DNA of 46,831 bases. Source: Candidatus Binataceae bacterium. GTDB lineage: Bacteria > Desulfobacterota > Binatia > Binatales > Binataceae. The notes under the pieces are model-generated. The model saw only the letters and a program-made list of their open reading frames with translations, was not told the DNA's origin and did not search any database. The stretch spans positions 1-46,831 of the forward strand of contig DATJXN010000110.1 in assembly GCA_035500095.1 (NCBI GenBank), read 5' to 3'. Positions 15,298 through 23,846 of this stretch are shown in pieces; the first letter of the stretch is position 1, and every line of letters starts with the position of its first letter. Position numbers and translations under genes: made by a program.

Positions 15298-16488
15298 TCA
15301 GGACCCCGTCTGCTCGATATCGGGCGACTGCGCCTTGAGGAACAGTTTCAGCCGTTTTTTAAGCCGCGCCTCGATCTGACGCACGCGCTCGCGGCTGATC
15401 CCGAACCGCGCGCCGACCTCCTGCAGGGTCGGCGGATCCTCGGAAAGCAGCCGGCTCCGGAAAATTTCGAGCTCCTTGTCCTTGAGCGTGCTTGCGAACT
15501 GGTCGATTTTCTCGTGCGCGAAGCTGCGCCATTCGTCGTGCGCGGCCGCCTCCTCGGGCGTGTCGCCAGTGTCGGGAATAACGTCGAGCAATTCGATCGG
15601 TTCGTCCTCGCGCACCGGCTGATTGAGCGAAACTTCGCTGTGCGCCATCCGCTCCTGCATCTCGCGCACCTCGCTCTCCTTGACGCCCAGGCGCTGTGCG
15701 AGCAGCAGCGGCTGCGGGGTGAAGCCCTCGGTCTCGAGCCGTTCGGTCTCCTTGCGGAGATTGAAGAAGAGCTTGCGCTGAGCCTGCGTGGTGCCGATCT
15801 TGACCAGCCGCCAGTTGTTGATCAGAAAGCGGTAGATGTACGCGCGGACCCACCACACCGCATATGACGGGAAGCGGATGCCGCGGTACGGATCGAAATT
15901 GCGCACCGCCTCCATCAGGCCGACGTTGCCTTCCTGGATAAGGTCGAGCAGGTTGCGCGAGGCGTGCGCGAATTCGCTCGCGATTTTGACCACCAGGCGC
16001 AAATTGGCGGTGACCAGCCGGTAGGCGTCAGCGGGGTCGTGGAGCTTCGTGTAGCGCTTGGCGATCTCGATTTCTTCTTCGCGGCTGAGCAGCGGAAAGC
16101 GCCGTATCTCGGCGAGGTAGCGGCCGAGCGGGTCGTACGCGACCAGCGCGCCGCCTTCGCCGGCCGGGCCTTCCCCAGTTTCATCCGCAGCGTCTTTTCC
16201 GGCGCTCGCGCCGGCCTCGTGGCTCGCGTCCGCGCGGGAGAATCCGTGGGGAAGCTCGCCGAACTCGCCGATTTCCTCGGCCATCGGCGCCGCGCCCGGG
16301 CCTTCGTCATCAACGATTTCAGCGTCCAGCGGCGCATCGCGTCGCGCCGTTTCCTCCGATGCGTCCGCGCCGCCGCGGCGGCGGCGCGTGGCGCGGGCGG
16401 CGGGCCGGACCGGATCTGCGCCGGACCCGATCGCCGGGTCGCCTCCGGGATCGATCTTGGGTTTGCGGGGGCCTGATTTGCGCGCCAC
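15298..16488 (-). CDS. rpoH: RNA polymerase sigma-32 (heat-shock) factor
   Basis: A 396-residue sigma factor. Region 2 is obvious: [31 protein letters not shown], then WWVRAYIYRFLINNWRLVKIGT. The stretch QRKLFFNLRKE matches the RpoH box that separates sigma-32 from other sigma-70 proteins. Region 4.2 at the end reads LQEVGARFGISRERVRQIEARLKKRL. The first 125 residues are an extra acidic and Ala-rich extension with no homology I know; E. coli RpoH is only about 284 residues. Translation appears to start at GTG 16488, preceded by GGAG. It would direct RNA polymerase to heat-shock promoters. It is followed by cinA-like and preceded on the same strand by rpoZ. Confidence 0.9.
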   Translation of the reverse strand: MARKSGPRKPKIDPGGDPAIGSGADPVRPAARATRRRRGGADASEETARRDAPLDAEIVDDEGPGAAPMAEEIGEFGELPHGFSRADASHEAGASAGKDAADETGEGPAGEGGALVAYDPLGRYLAEIRRFPLLSREEEIEIAKRYTKLHDPADAYRLVTANLRLVVKIASEFAHASRNLLDLIQEGNVGLMEAVRNFDPYRGIRFPSYAVWWVRAYIYRFLINNWRLVKIGTTQAQRKLFFNLRKETERLETEGFTPQPLLLAQRLGVKESEVREMQERMAHSEVSLNQPVREDEPIELLDVIPDTGDTPEEAAAHDEWRSFAHEKIDQFASTLKDKELEIFRSRLLSEDPPTLQEVGARFGISRERVRQIEARLKKRLKLFLKAQSPDIEQTGS

Positions 16489-16644
16489 CGGATACTCCGC
16501 GGGTGGTCTGGATCGGAATTCCGCGCGCGCGCGGCTATCGCGCGCGAGACGGGAGGTGCGTCGTCTGCCGTTCCTCCGGCGCCTGGTCCACCGGCCTTGC
16601 GAGACGGTGGTCCGGCGTCCGTCGAACGGGTGTCAGCCGTCCGT

Positions 16645-16842
16645 TCAGGACTCTTGGGGCCGCTCTATCGAAACCTTGGCCGCGGCAATCTCGCGCAGAG
16701 CCGTGACCACTTCCTTGTTGTCAGTCTCCACCAGCGGACGGGCGCCCTTGAGCAGTTGCTTGGCGCGCTTGGCGGCTCCCAGCACGAGTTCGAAGCGGTT
16801 GGGAATCTTTTCCAGACAATCTTCGACTGTAATTCTGGCCAT
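16645..16842 (-). CDS. rpoZ: RNA polymerase omega subunit
   Basis: A 65-residue protein starting [20 protein letters not shown], the signature opening of omega, followed by [12 protein letters not shown] and [16 protein letters not shown]. It helps assemble RNA polymerase by binding the beta-prime subunit. The frame is open far upstream, but the conserved Met at 16842 is clearly the family start; GGAAG lies about 13 bases before it. It sits between the dihydropyrimidinase-like gene and rpoH, all on the minus strand. The usual neighbours gmk and spoT are not present here. Confidence 0.92.
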   Translation of the reverse strand: MARITVEDCLEKIPNRFELVLGAAKRAKQLLKGARPLVETDNKEVVTALREIAAAKVSIERPQES

Positions 16843-16963
16843 CGTGATGATCTTCCGGTGGAAACGCGGTCTTGTCAACGTATCGCGCAAGGAGCGCGGA
16901 GCACCGCGCGGCGCCGTCGATGGAGCGTCAGCATAGCGCGGCGTCAGGACGCCGGCGCGGTCC

Positions 16964-18391
16964 CTACGCTGCCGGACGGCGCAGCACGACCGGATCGACC
17001 TTGCGCGCAATAAGTTGTCCGTAGCCCAGTTTGGCCAGGAGCTTGCCGTTTTCGACAATCGGCTTCCCGCGCAATATCGTCGTAACCGGCCATCCTTCGA
17101 CCTGCCATCCTTCCCACGGACTGTAGTCGCTCACGTGAAAGTCCTCGCGGGCGAGCTTTTTTTTGATCGACGGATCGATCAGCACCACATCGGCGTCGCT
17201 GCCCACGGCAATTACCCCTTTGCGCGGATAAAGCCCGAGGATGCGCGCGGCGTTGGCCGAGGTCACGTCAACAAACCGCTCGAGCGTCATCCCGCGCCTC
17301 ACCACGCCCTCGGTGTAAACGATTCCCATCCGCGCCTCGGCACCCAGGTTGCCGCCGGTCACGTTGTCGATCCGCTTGCCGGAGAGCTTGTGCTGGAGCG
17401 AGGTCGGAAATTCGTCGGTCGCGGTGGTCGATACCGCGTCGTTGATCAATCCGTCCCACAACGCCTTGTTGTCATCGCGCCCCTTGAGCGACGGATAAGT
17501 GTGATAGCAAAAGCCGCGCGGCGTCTTGTAGTCGTCGGCAGAAAAGCAGGCATAGTGATGCAGCGTCTCGCAATAGACGGGCAGGTTGCGGCCACGGGCC
17601 TCGGCCACCGCCTCGACCCCTTCGCGCGCCGAAGTGTGGACGAAATAGACTCCCGCTCCGCTCGCGCGGGCCAGGCGGATTACACGGTCGAAGGCCAGCT
17701 CCTCGGAGAGCTTGGTATGGACCAGGTTCATGTTCCAACCTTCGGTCCTGCCCTCGGCGGCGAATCTTTCGTAGTTGAACTGGACCAGGTCGTCGTCCTC
17801 GGCGTGCACCACCATGATGCCGTCGTGCCGCGCGACTTTCTCCATCGCAAGCTGCACGCGCCCCATATCGAGGCGGACCCTGACGCGCTTGGGATGCGGC
17901 GGCATCACGTCCGTGGTGAAAACCTTGAAGCTCGGAAATCCCTGGCTGATTACGTCGCCGATCTGATCAAATACGCTCAGCGGAAGCGCGCCCAGCAGGC
18001 CGACATGGAATGAGTAATCGACATATGATTGCCCCTTCCATCGCGCCGCTCGCGTTTCGATCCCTTTGACGATATCCATCCCGGGTTCGATGAAGCAGAA
18101 ATCCAGATGAGTGGTAGTGCCTCCGAAGGCCATGCCGCGAGTGTCTTCTTCGGGGCCGAGCGTGCTCACGCCGGCGTCGGGATTGGTGAGATCGTAGATG
18201 TCGAGATGGGCGTGAGGTTCGATCCCGCCGGGGACGACGATTTTGCCGATGGCGTCGATCGTGCGTCCGGCCTGAGGTGCGTGCTCGTCGGTTCCGATGA
18301 AGGCGATCTTTTCGCCCTGCACGCCGACGCTCCATCTGCCGGCCCCCTGCGAAGTAACCACTTCACCGCCGCGAATCAGTAAGTCCAGCAT
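16964..18391 (-). CDS. Dihydropyrimidinase/hydantoinase-family amidohydrolase
   Basis: A 475-residue cyclic amidohydrolase. The binuclear metal site is complete: His60 and His62 (PHAHLD), Lys156 (SFKVFTT, expected to be carbamylated), His196 (VVHAED), His252 (VHTSARE) and Asp326 (TATDEFP). These enzymes open hydantoin or dihydropyrimidine rings in the cytosol. The segment after the last His ([19 protein letters not shown]) differs from typical bacterial hydantoinases, so another cyclic amide substrate is possible. The ATG at 18391 follows GGAGG. Its neighbours (a Usp-like protein upstream, rpoZ downstream) do not define a pathway, though an M20 peptidase/amidase family gene, which could act on carbamoyl or dipeptide products, lies at 20884 on the other strand. 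Confidence 0.88.
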   Translation of the reverse strand: MLDLLIRGGEVVTSQGAGRWSVGVQGEKIAFIGTDEHAPQAGRTIDAIGKIVVPGGIEPHAHLDIYDLTNPDAGVSTLGPEEDTRGMAFGGTTTHLDFCFIEPGMDIVKGIETRAARWKGQSYVDYSFHVGLLGALPLSVFDQIGDVISQGFPSFKVFTTDVMPPHPKRVRVRLDMGRVQLAMEKVARHDGIMVVHAEDDDLVQFNYERFAAEGRTEGWNMNLVHTKLSEELAFDRVIRLARASGAGVYFVHTSAREGVEAVAEARGRNLPVYCETLHHYACFSADDYKTPRGFCYHTYPSLKGRDDNKALWDGLINDAVSTTATDEFPTSLQHKLSGKRIDNVTGGNLGAEARMGIVYTEGVVRRGMTLERFVDVTSANAARILGLYPRKGVIAVGSDADVVLIDPSIKKKLAREDFHVSDYSPWEGWQVEGWPVTTILRGKPIVENGKLLAKLGYGQLIARKVDPVVLRRPAA

Positions 18392-18523
18392 CGGACGCCT
18401 CCATGACAGGGCCGCGGATTTTGACGGGGGTCCGCATTTGACGTACCCGCACCTGTTGAGCGGCCTTACCGCGAGGAACCGGTGACGATCGATTCGGATT
18501 ACTAGGACATCACGGGCGAAAAC

Positions 18524-19336
18524 TCAATGCGCGCCCTGTACGACGATTACGCAGCGGTCGCCGTCCGGAACCTCGTCGAGCGGCAGTCCGATCTCGTCGG
18601 CGAATCGCTTGCCCACGATCAGCAGGCGCCCGGGACTCTGGCGGAACAATTGCTGCCGGCTGCGCCGGGTGAGCACGTCGCTGCGAAAAAGGCTCCCCAG
18701 GCGCGCCCGCGCGTCGCGCATCATGTCGACCAGTGCGGCGTCCGGCTGCGTGGCGCTGATCGCGAGCTCGTCATGGGCGATCAGCAGCGCGCGCAGCCGC
18801 GATCGATTGTGGCGCGCGATGCGCGCGCCCAGGTCGAGCGCCGCGCGGCCGTCCGGCCCCGTGTCGATCGCCGCGAAAACGCGCTCGAACGGACGGTCGG
18901 TGCCCTGGATGAAGGCGCCGACCTTGATTGGCGCCTTCTTCGCCTCGACGAAGACCTCGCGCACGACCCCGCCCAACGTGTCGCTGCCCGACGCCGCGCG
19001 ATGATATCCCACGAGAATCCACTCCACCTCGGCCGAGCGGGCCGCCGCGATGATGTCGCGCGCGGGCGCGCTCGAGTGCATCGTCTGCGCTTCGACGGTC
19101 ACGCCGCGCGATCGCGCGTAGGCGATCGCAGAAGTTAGCGCGGGCGGCGATGGCGGCGCTTGCGCCTCGGCCGCGCCGGCGCCTTTGGCGCCCCCGCCTT
19201 CGCTTACCAGCGCGAGCACGCGCGGGGGCGGCTCGCTGTCGGGATCAGCGGCCGCAAGCGCAATCGCCATCAGCGGCGCGACCCCTTCCGGATTCGCAAC
19301 CGCCACCATAACTCCACCCTTGGGCGTGGTCGTCAT
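18524..19336 (-). CDS. Universal-stress-protein-like tandem domain protein
   Basis: A 270-residue soluble protein that looks like two Usp-type nucleotide-binding half domains. The first runs about 8-135 with GGVMVAVANPEGV, then IIAAARSAEVEWILVGYHRA. The second runs about 150-270 with RVFAAIDTGPDGRAALDLGARIARHN and a last strand RCVIVVQG. The classical G-x2-G-x9-G-S/T ATP motif is not clear, so nucleotide binding is uncertain. The universal-stress-like domain also occurs as the tail of transporters, but no membrane part is present here. AGGAG directly abuts the ATG at 19336, which is too close; the in-frame ATG at 19309, after AAGGGTGGAG, could be the true start. The conserved part begins at either. 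Confidence 0.6.
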   Translation of the reverse strand: MTTTPKGGVMVAVANPEGVAPLMAIALAAADPDSEPPPRVLALVSEGGGAKGAGAAEAQAPPSPPALTSAIAYARSRGVTVEAQTMHSSAPARDIIAAARSAEVEWILVGYHRAASGSDTLGGVVREVFVEAKKAPIKVGAFIQGTDRPFERVFAAIDTGPDGRAALDLGARIARHNRSRLRALLIAHDELAISATQPDAALVDMMRDARARLGSLFRSDVLTRRSRQQLFRQSPGRLLIVGKRFADEIGLPLDEVPDGDRCVIVVQGAH

Positions 19337-19504
19337 CTCCTAAGAAACCTCAATCAGAGTGACGGGCCCTCTCCGTCCGGTCAAATGCCGCTCCATGGAA
19401 CTGCCAACATCGACTGCGCGCGCGTGTGCACGGCCGCGGACGCGCGCTTGAGCGGCCGCATTTGCTGTCTCTGATGATCGGAGTGTGACAGGCTTAAATG
19501 AGTG

Positions 19505-19510
19505 AAGGAG
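19505..19510 (+). promoter_or_regulatory. Ribosome binding site that favours a TTG start
   Basis: AAGGAG at 19505-19510 lies 9 bases before a TTG at 19520. The alternative GTG at 19502 has no Shine-Dalgarno and would overlap this site. Starting at TTG also gives a standard signal peptide. Confidence 0.6.
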
Positions 19511-19519
19511 TCACCTTGT

Positions 19520-20788
19520 TTGCGGAGGAATCCTGTACGACGGCTTGCCGCTGGCGCCGCAGCGCTTTTGCTTTTATTGACGTCGGGAGCTGCGCGCGCG
19601 GACGAAAGAGCGCTCGCGCGCGTCGTGCTGATGCCCGATCTCATTCCGAGCGTGATGATACAACTGGTGCCGATGACGATTGAGCTTCCTACGGGCGAGC
19701 TTCCCGCCGGCCGAACGGGTGCGCGAGCTTCAAGAATCAAGATCGAGGGCCTGGTTTATTGCGGCGGTGACGGAAAAGGGGGAGCGTGGGCGATCGGCGC
19801 CGCTTACCCTGCCGCCGGGGCAGCGGAACCGAATACGGCCAGACCGAATATGCTCGCGACCCCCGATTGTCAGGCTCCGCTGCCTGCGATCGCGCAAAGG
19901 CTCGCGCACGCCGCCGACGCGCCGGCGTGGGTTGAAATTATAAAGGCGCGCGTCACCTGGACGCCGTGGATGCTGCGTTTCGCGGTCGCAGACACCGCGG
20001 ACGCGGGTAATAACGCAGCCGCTGCACCCCAGTTGAGCGGCCTTGGACAATTGAAGAGCTTTTCGACGTCGAACCTTCACATCCTGCCGCCACCCGGCGA
20101 ACAGAACCGGTTCGACATCGCGATCGGATTTTCGGACTCCTCGATCGTCGCGGCCCTCTTTCCCGCCGGACGCACGAGCAATCCTATGCCGTATCTTAAG
20201 GGCGATCCGGTGCTCGCGGCCGAGATGGCCGACGCTCCTGCGCGCGCCAACGCCGTCACCGACGCCCAGTACGGATTTATCAACGCGCTGCTCCGCCTGT
20301 ACGCGCCGTCCTTCGATATTCCGCTGCAGCTCCAGGGGATCACGCAGCGCGGGATAACGCAGCGATTGACCGCGAGAAATCTCCGCGCCGAGGGCGGCGA
20401 CAACACGATGACGCTTAACGGGCAGCTCGACTTCGGAAACGTCAGCTACAGCGCCGCCGTCCACTGCGAAGGCGACGACCTGGCGATCCGGCAGGTGACG
20501 CTGGTCCCACCACCAATCAGATGCGACAACGCCGATCCGATCGCGCAGCTCCAATGCCAGGGGCAGCAGGCGGCAGGCGGAGCGTTCGGGCCGATGCTCA
20601 CCAGCATCTACCAGGGCCAGCGCTTTCACTACTCGACCGTCGATCGCCCGCTGCGCTTCACGCTCGGCGACGCGGAGTTTGCGGCGCGATTCGAGGCGCT
20701 CCGATCGAGCTCGCGCGGTTCGACTTTCAACGAAGATGGCAACATCATGATCGAACGGATCGATCGCGCTGCGGCTTCGCTCCGCTGA
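19520..20788 (+). CDS. Exported protein of unknown function
   Basis: A 422-residue protein with a typical Sec signal peptide from the TTG start: basic RRNPVRR, a Leu/Ala core and cleavage after ARA. The mature part (about 395 residues) shows only four cysteines, perhaps disulphides, and no enzyme motif I recognise. It contains recurring stretches ending in Gln/Thr-rich loops (LQGITQRGITQRLTARNL), a possible short internal repeat. PIAQLQCQGQQAAGG near residue 340 resembles patterns in small periplasmic proteins. It is likely periplasmic or outer-membrane associated. It is transcribed alone, divergent from the Usp-like gene and 95 bases before the M20 peptidase gene. I cannot name a family. Confidence 0.7.
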   Translation: MRRNPVRRLAAGAAALLLLLTSGAARADERALARVVLMPDLIPSVMIQLVPMTIELPTGELPAGRTGARASRIKIEGLVYCGGDGKGGAWAIGAAYPAAGAAEPNTARPNMLATPDCQAPLPAIAQRLAHAADAPAWVEIIKARVTWTPWMLRFAVADTADAGNNAAAAPQLSGLGQLKSFSTSNLHILPPPGEQNRFDIAIGFSDSSIVAALFPAGRTSNPMPYLKGDPVLAAEMADAPARANAVTDAQYGFINALLRLYAPSFDIPLQLQGITQRGITQRLTARNLRAEGGDNTMTLNGQLDFGNVSYSAAVHCEGDDLAIRQVTLVPPPIRCDNADPIAQLQCQGQQAAGGAFGPMLTSIYQGQRFHYSTVDRPLRFTLGDAEFAARFEALRSSSRGSTFNEDGNIMIERIDRAAASLR

Positions 20789-20883
20789 CGCGCCGGCGCT
20801 CGCGCCGTTGAGGAGAGTCCTTTCCGCCGCGCGCGCCGGCGAGCTTTTGCCCGCGACTCTCCGGATGGGTAGGCTTGTCTCCC

Positions 20884-22293
20884 ATGGACAATACGGCCAT
20901 CCAGAGCTACGTCGAACGGCTGTGGGATCAATCGATCCTGCCCGAGCTGACCGAATACGTGCGTATCCCGAACAAGTCGCCGGCCTTTGATCCGGAATGG
21001 CGCGCGCACGGCTACATGGAACAGGTGGTCGCACGCTTCTCCGACTGGGCGCGCCGTCAGCCGATCAAGGGCCTTGAGTTGGAAGTGATACGGCTCGAGG
21101 GCCGCACGCCGCTCCTGTTCATCGATATTCCGGGAGCCTCAGACGACTGCGTGCTGCTCTATGGCCACATGGACAAGCAGCCGGAGATGACCGGATGGAA
21201 CCCGGGCCTCGGGCCGTGGACACCGGTGCTTGAGGACGACCGCCTGTACGGGCGCGGCGCCGCGGACGACGGTTATTCGATGTTCGCATGCCTGGCCGCG
21301 ATCGGCGCGCTTGGAGCTCAATCGATTCCGCATGGGCGCTGCGCCATCATGATCGAGGCGTGCGAGGAAAGCGGCAGCTACGACCTACCGGCTTACGTCG
21401 ATCACCTGAGCAACCGCATCGGCAAACCGAGCCTCGTCATCGCGCTCGACTCCGGCTGCGCCAACTACGAACAGTTGTGGTGCACCACTTCGCTGCGCGG
21501 GCTTGCGGGCGGAACGCTCAAGGTCGAAGTGCTCACCGAGGGCGTTCATTCGGGCGATGCCGGCGGCGTCGTCCCCGACAGCTTCCGCATCGTGCGCCGC
21601 CTGCTCAGCCGGATCGAAGATGAAGCGACGGGCAACATCCTGCCCGCGGATTTTCACGTTGAGATTCCCGCGGCGCGCCGGCAACAGGCAGCCGCCGCCG
21701 GCGCCGCGCTCGGCGAGAGTCTCTACACCAGGTTTCCGTTCGTCCCGGGAACGCGCCCGCTCACAATGGATCCGACGGAACTGATTTTGGATCGCACGTG
21801 GCGGCCCGCGCTCTCGATCATCGGCGCCGACGGTCTGCCGGCTCCGGCCGCGGCGGGCAACGTGATGCGGCCGACGACCACGCTCAAGCTGTCGCTGCGG
21901 CTGCCGCCGACCAGCGACGGCGCGGCGGCGACGCGCAAGCTGCAAAGCCTGATGGAGCAAGAGCCGCCCCACGGCGCGCGTGTGAGCTTCGAGAGCAACT
22001 GGGCGGCGAGCGGATGGAACGCGCCGGCGCTGGCGCCGTGGCTCGAGCAGTCGCTGGAGCAGGCGTCGCAAACCTGTTTCGGCAAGCCGGCCGCATACAT
22101 GGGCGAGGGCGGCACGATTCCGTTCACCAATATGCTGGGCGAGCGCTTTCCCGACGCCCAGTTCCTGGTCACCGGCGTGCTCGGACCACATACGAACGCT
22201 CACGGCCCCAACGAGTTTCTTCACATCCCCACGGGCAAGCGGGTCACCTGCTGCGTGGCCCGGGTGATCGCGGATCATTTTCGCCGCCGCTAG
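20884..22293 (+). CDS. M20-family metallopeptidase (dipeptidase/deacylase type)
   Basis: A 469-residue peptidase of the M20/ArgE/CPG2 family. The two-zinc site is complete: His95 and Asp97 (YGHMDKQP), bridging Asp128 (GRGAADDG), catalytic Glu161 and Glu162 (EACEESGS), Asp189 (IALDSG) and a C-terminal His (AHGPNEFLHIP). The lid domain at about 205-380 has GVHSGDAGG, as in carnosinase-like dipeptidases, which this resembles most by length and layout. It would cleave dipeptides or N-acyl/N-carbamoyl amino acids in the cytosol. The ATG at 20884 is chosen over the TTG three codons earlier because it fits the family, although its ribosome site is weak. It follows the exported protein gene and ends 64 bases before the photolyase start. 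Confidence 0.9.
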   Translation: MDNTAIQSYVERLWDQSILPELTEYVRIPNKSPAFDPEWRAHGYMEQVVARFSDWARRQPIKGLELEVIRLEGRTPLLFIDIPGASDDCVLLYGHMDKQPEMTGWNPGLGPWTPVLEDDRLYGRGAADDGYSMFACLAAIGALGAQSIPHGRCAIMIEACEESGSYDLPAYVDHLSNRIGKPSLVIALDSGCANYEQLWCTTSLRGLAGGTLKVEVLTEGVHSGDAGGVVPDSFRIVRRLLSRIEDEATGNILPADFHVEIPAARRQQAAAAGAALGESLYTRFPFVPGTRPLTMDPTELILDRTWRPALSIIGADGLPAPAAAGNVMRPTTTLKLSLRLPPTSDGAAATRKLQSLMEQEPPHGARVSFESNWAASGWNAPALAPWLEQSLEQASQTCFGKPAAYMGEGGTIPFTNMLGERFPDAQFLVTGVLGPHTNAHGPNEFLHIPTGKRVTCCVARVIADHFRRR

Positions 22294-22357
22294 ATTCGCC
22301 GGCGATCCGCGCATCACCGTCAGGCGTCCGGGCGATCCGGATCCGCAGGGACGATGC

Positions 22358-23665
22358 GTGATTTACTGGATGCAGCGCGCGCAGCGGGCGATCGACAACC
22401 CTGCGCTCGCCGTGGCGATCCGCGCCGGCAACGAACTCGGCAAACCCGTCCTGGTCTTCTTCTGCCTGCTCTCGCGCCATCCGGCCGCCAACCTGCGCCA
22501 CTACGCCTTCATGCTCGAAGGCCTCGAGGACACGGTCGAGCGGCTTCGGCGGATGCGAATCGGATTCGCGATCCGGGCAAGCGGCGGCGCAAGCCCGCTT
22601 CGCGCCTTCGCGCGGCTTTGCGCGGAGGCGCGTCCGGCGCTCGTCGTGACCGACGAGAATCCGCTCGGCCGTTCAAACCGATGGCGCGTCGCAGCCGCGC
22701 GCACGGTCGAGGTTCCGCTCCTGAGCGTGGACGCAGACGTAATCGTGCCGAGCGCGCTGCTCGGCAGGGAGCATTACGCGGCGCGAACGATCAGGCCGCG
22801 AATTCTCGCCGAGCTCGATCGCTTTCTGCAGCCGGTTCACACGCCGGCGGTGCGGGTTGCATGGCGCACGCCCGCCGGATTGCGCACGCTGGCCGCATCG
22901 ACACAACTGCTCGACGAGTTGAAGCTTGATCGGTCGGTGGGCGTGGCGAGCGGCTTTCGCGGCGGCAGCGGCGAAGCGATACGGCGCATGCGCCGCTTCA
23001 TCCGTGACGGCCTTCGCAGCTATACGCAGACCCGCAATTGTCCCGAACTCGACGGCACGAGCGGCCTCTCGCCGTATCTGCACTTCGGCCATCTTGGTCC
23101 ACATACGCTTGCCCTGGCGGTCCGCGAAGCCGACGCGCCGCATGCGATTCGCGACGCCTTTCTGGAGCAGTTGATCGTGCGCCGCGAACTCGCGATCAAT
23201 TTCGTGCGCTTCAATCCGAATTACGACCGCCTCGAAGCGGGCGAGCCCTGGGCGCTCGCCACATTGAAGAGGCATGCGCGCGACCGCCGCCCTCATCTAT
23301 ATTCGGCGGCGCAACTCGAACGGGCCGAGACCCACGATCCGCTCTGGAATGCGGCGCAGACGCAGATGGCGGTCTCGGGCTGGATGCACGGATACCTGCG
23401 CATGTACTGGGCCAAGAAAATTCTCGAGTGGAGCCCGACGCCGGCAGCCGCCTACGAGGCCGCGGTCCATCTCAACGACAAGTACGAACTCGACGGCCGC
23501 GATCCCAACGGTTACGCGGGCATCGCCTGGGCGATCGCCGGCAAACACGACCGCGCATGGGGGCCGGAGCGGCCGATCTATGGCCTGGTGCGCTACATGT
23601 CGTATGCGAGCACGTCGCGCAAATTCGACAGCCGCCGCTATATCGCCGGATGGGCACACCGCTGA
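22358..23665 (+). CDS. Class II cyclobutane pyrimidine dimer photolyase
   Basis: A 435-residue DNA photolyase, light-driven repair of UV dimers with FAD. Class II features are YWMQRAQRAIDNPAL at the very start, NLRHYAFMLEGLEDT, and the C-terminal FAD domain with LSPYLHFGHLG, FLEQLIVRRELAINF, WMHGYLRMYWAKKI and LNDKYELDGRDPNGYAG. The GTG at 22358 follows GCAGGGA and is the only standard start in the open frame. However, the reading frame before it (DPRITVRRPG... about 18 codons) still looks like the family's N-terminal strand region, and contains no ATG, GTG or TTG. The native start may have been lost or be a rare codon such as ATC or ATT. It lies between the M20 peptidase and TPP-lyase genes without obvious coupling. 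Confidence 0.9.
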   Translation: MIYWMQRAQRAIDNPALAVAIRAGNELGKPVLVFFCLLSRHPAANLRHYAFMLEGLEDTVERLRRMRIGFAIRASGGASPLRAFARLCAEARPALVVTDENPLGRSNRWRVAAARTVEVPLLSVDADVIVPSALLGREHYAARTIRPRILAELDRFLQPVHTPAVRVAWRTPAGLRTLAASTQLLDELKLDRSVGVASGFRGGSGEAIRRMRRFIRDGLRSYTQTRNCPELDGTSGLSPYLHFGHLGPHTLALAVREADAPHAIRDAFLEQLIVRRELAINFVRFNPNYDRLEAGEPWALATLKRHARDRRPHLYSAAQLERAETHDPLWNAAQTQMAVSGWMHGYLRMYWAKKILEWSPTPAAAYEAAVHLNDKYELDGRDPNGYAGIAWAIAGKHDRAWGPERPIYGLVRYMSYASTSRKFDSRRYIAGWAHR

Positions 23666-23846
23666 GGCGATATCGCTGGGGCGCACCGGGACTCGGATTA
23701 CGGCAAGGTTTGCCGCGCTTGCTGCGAGGCGGTATATCAATCGATGCGATTTGCGTCCGGCAACTTGCCTCGCGCACGCCCGAGACCCCGCTCCATTCCA
23801 TCGTGAAAGTGAAAGGTATGCCGAAAATCCCCGCAGGAGAGTGACC

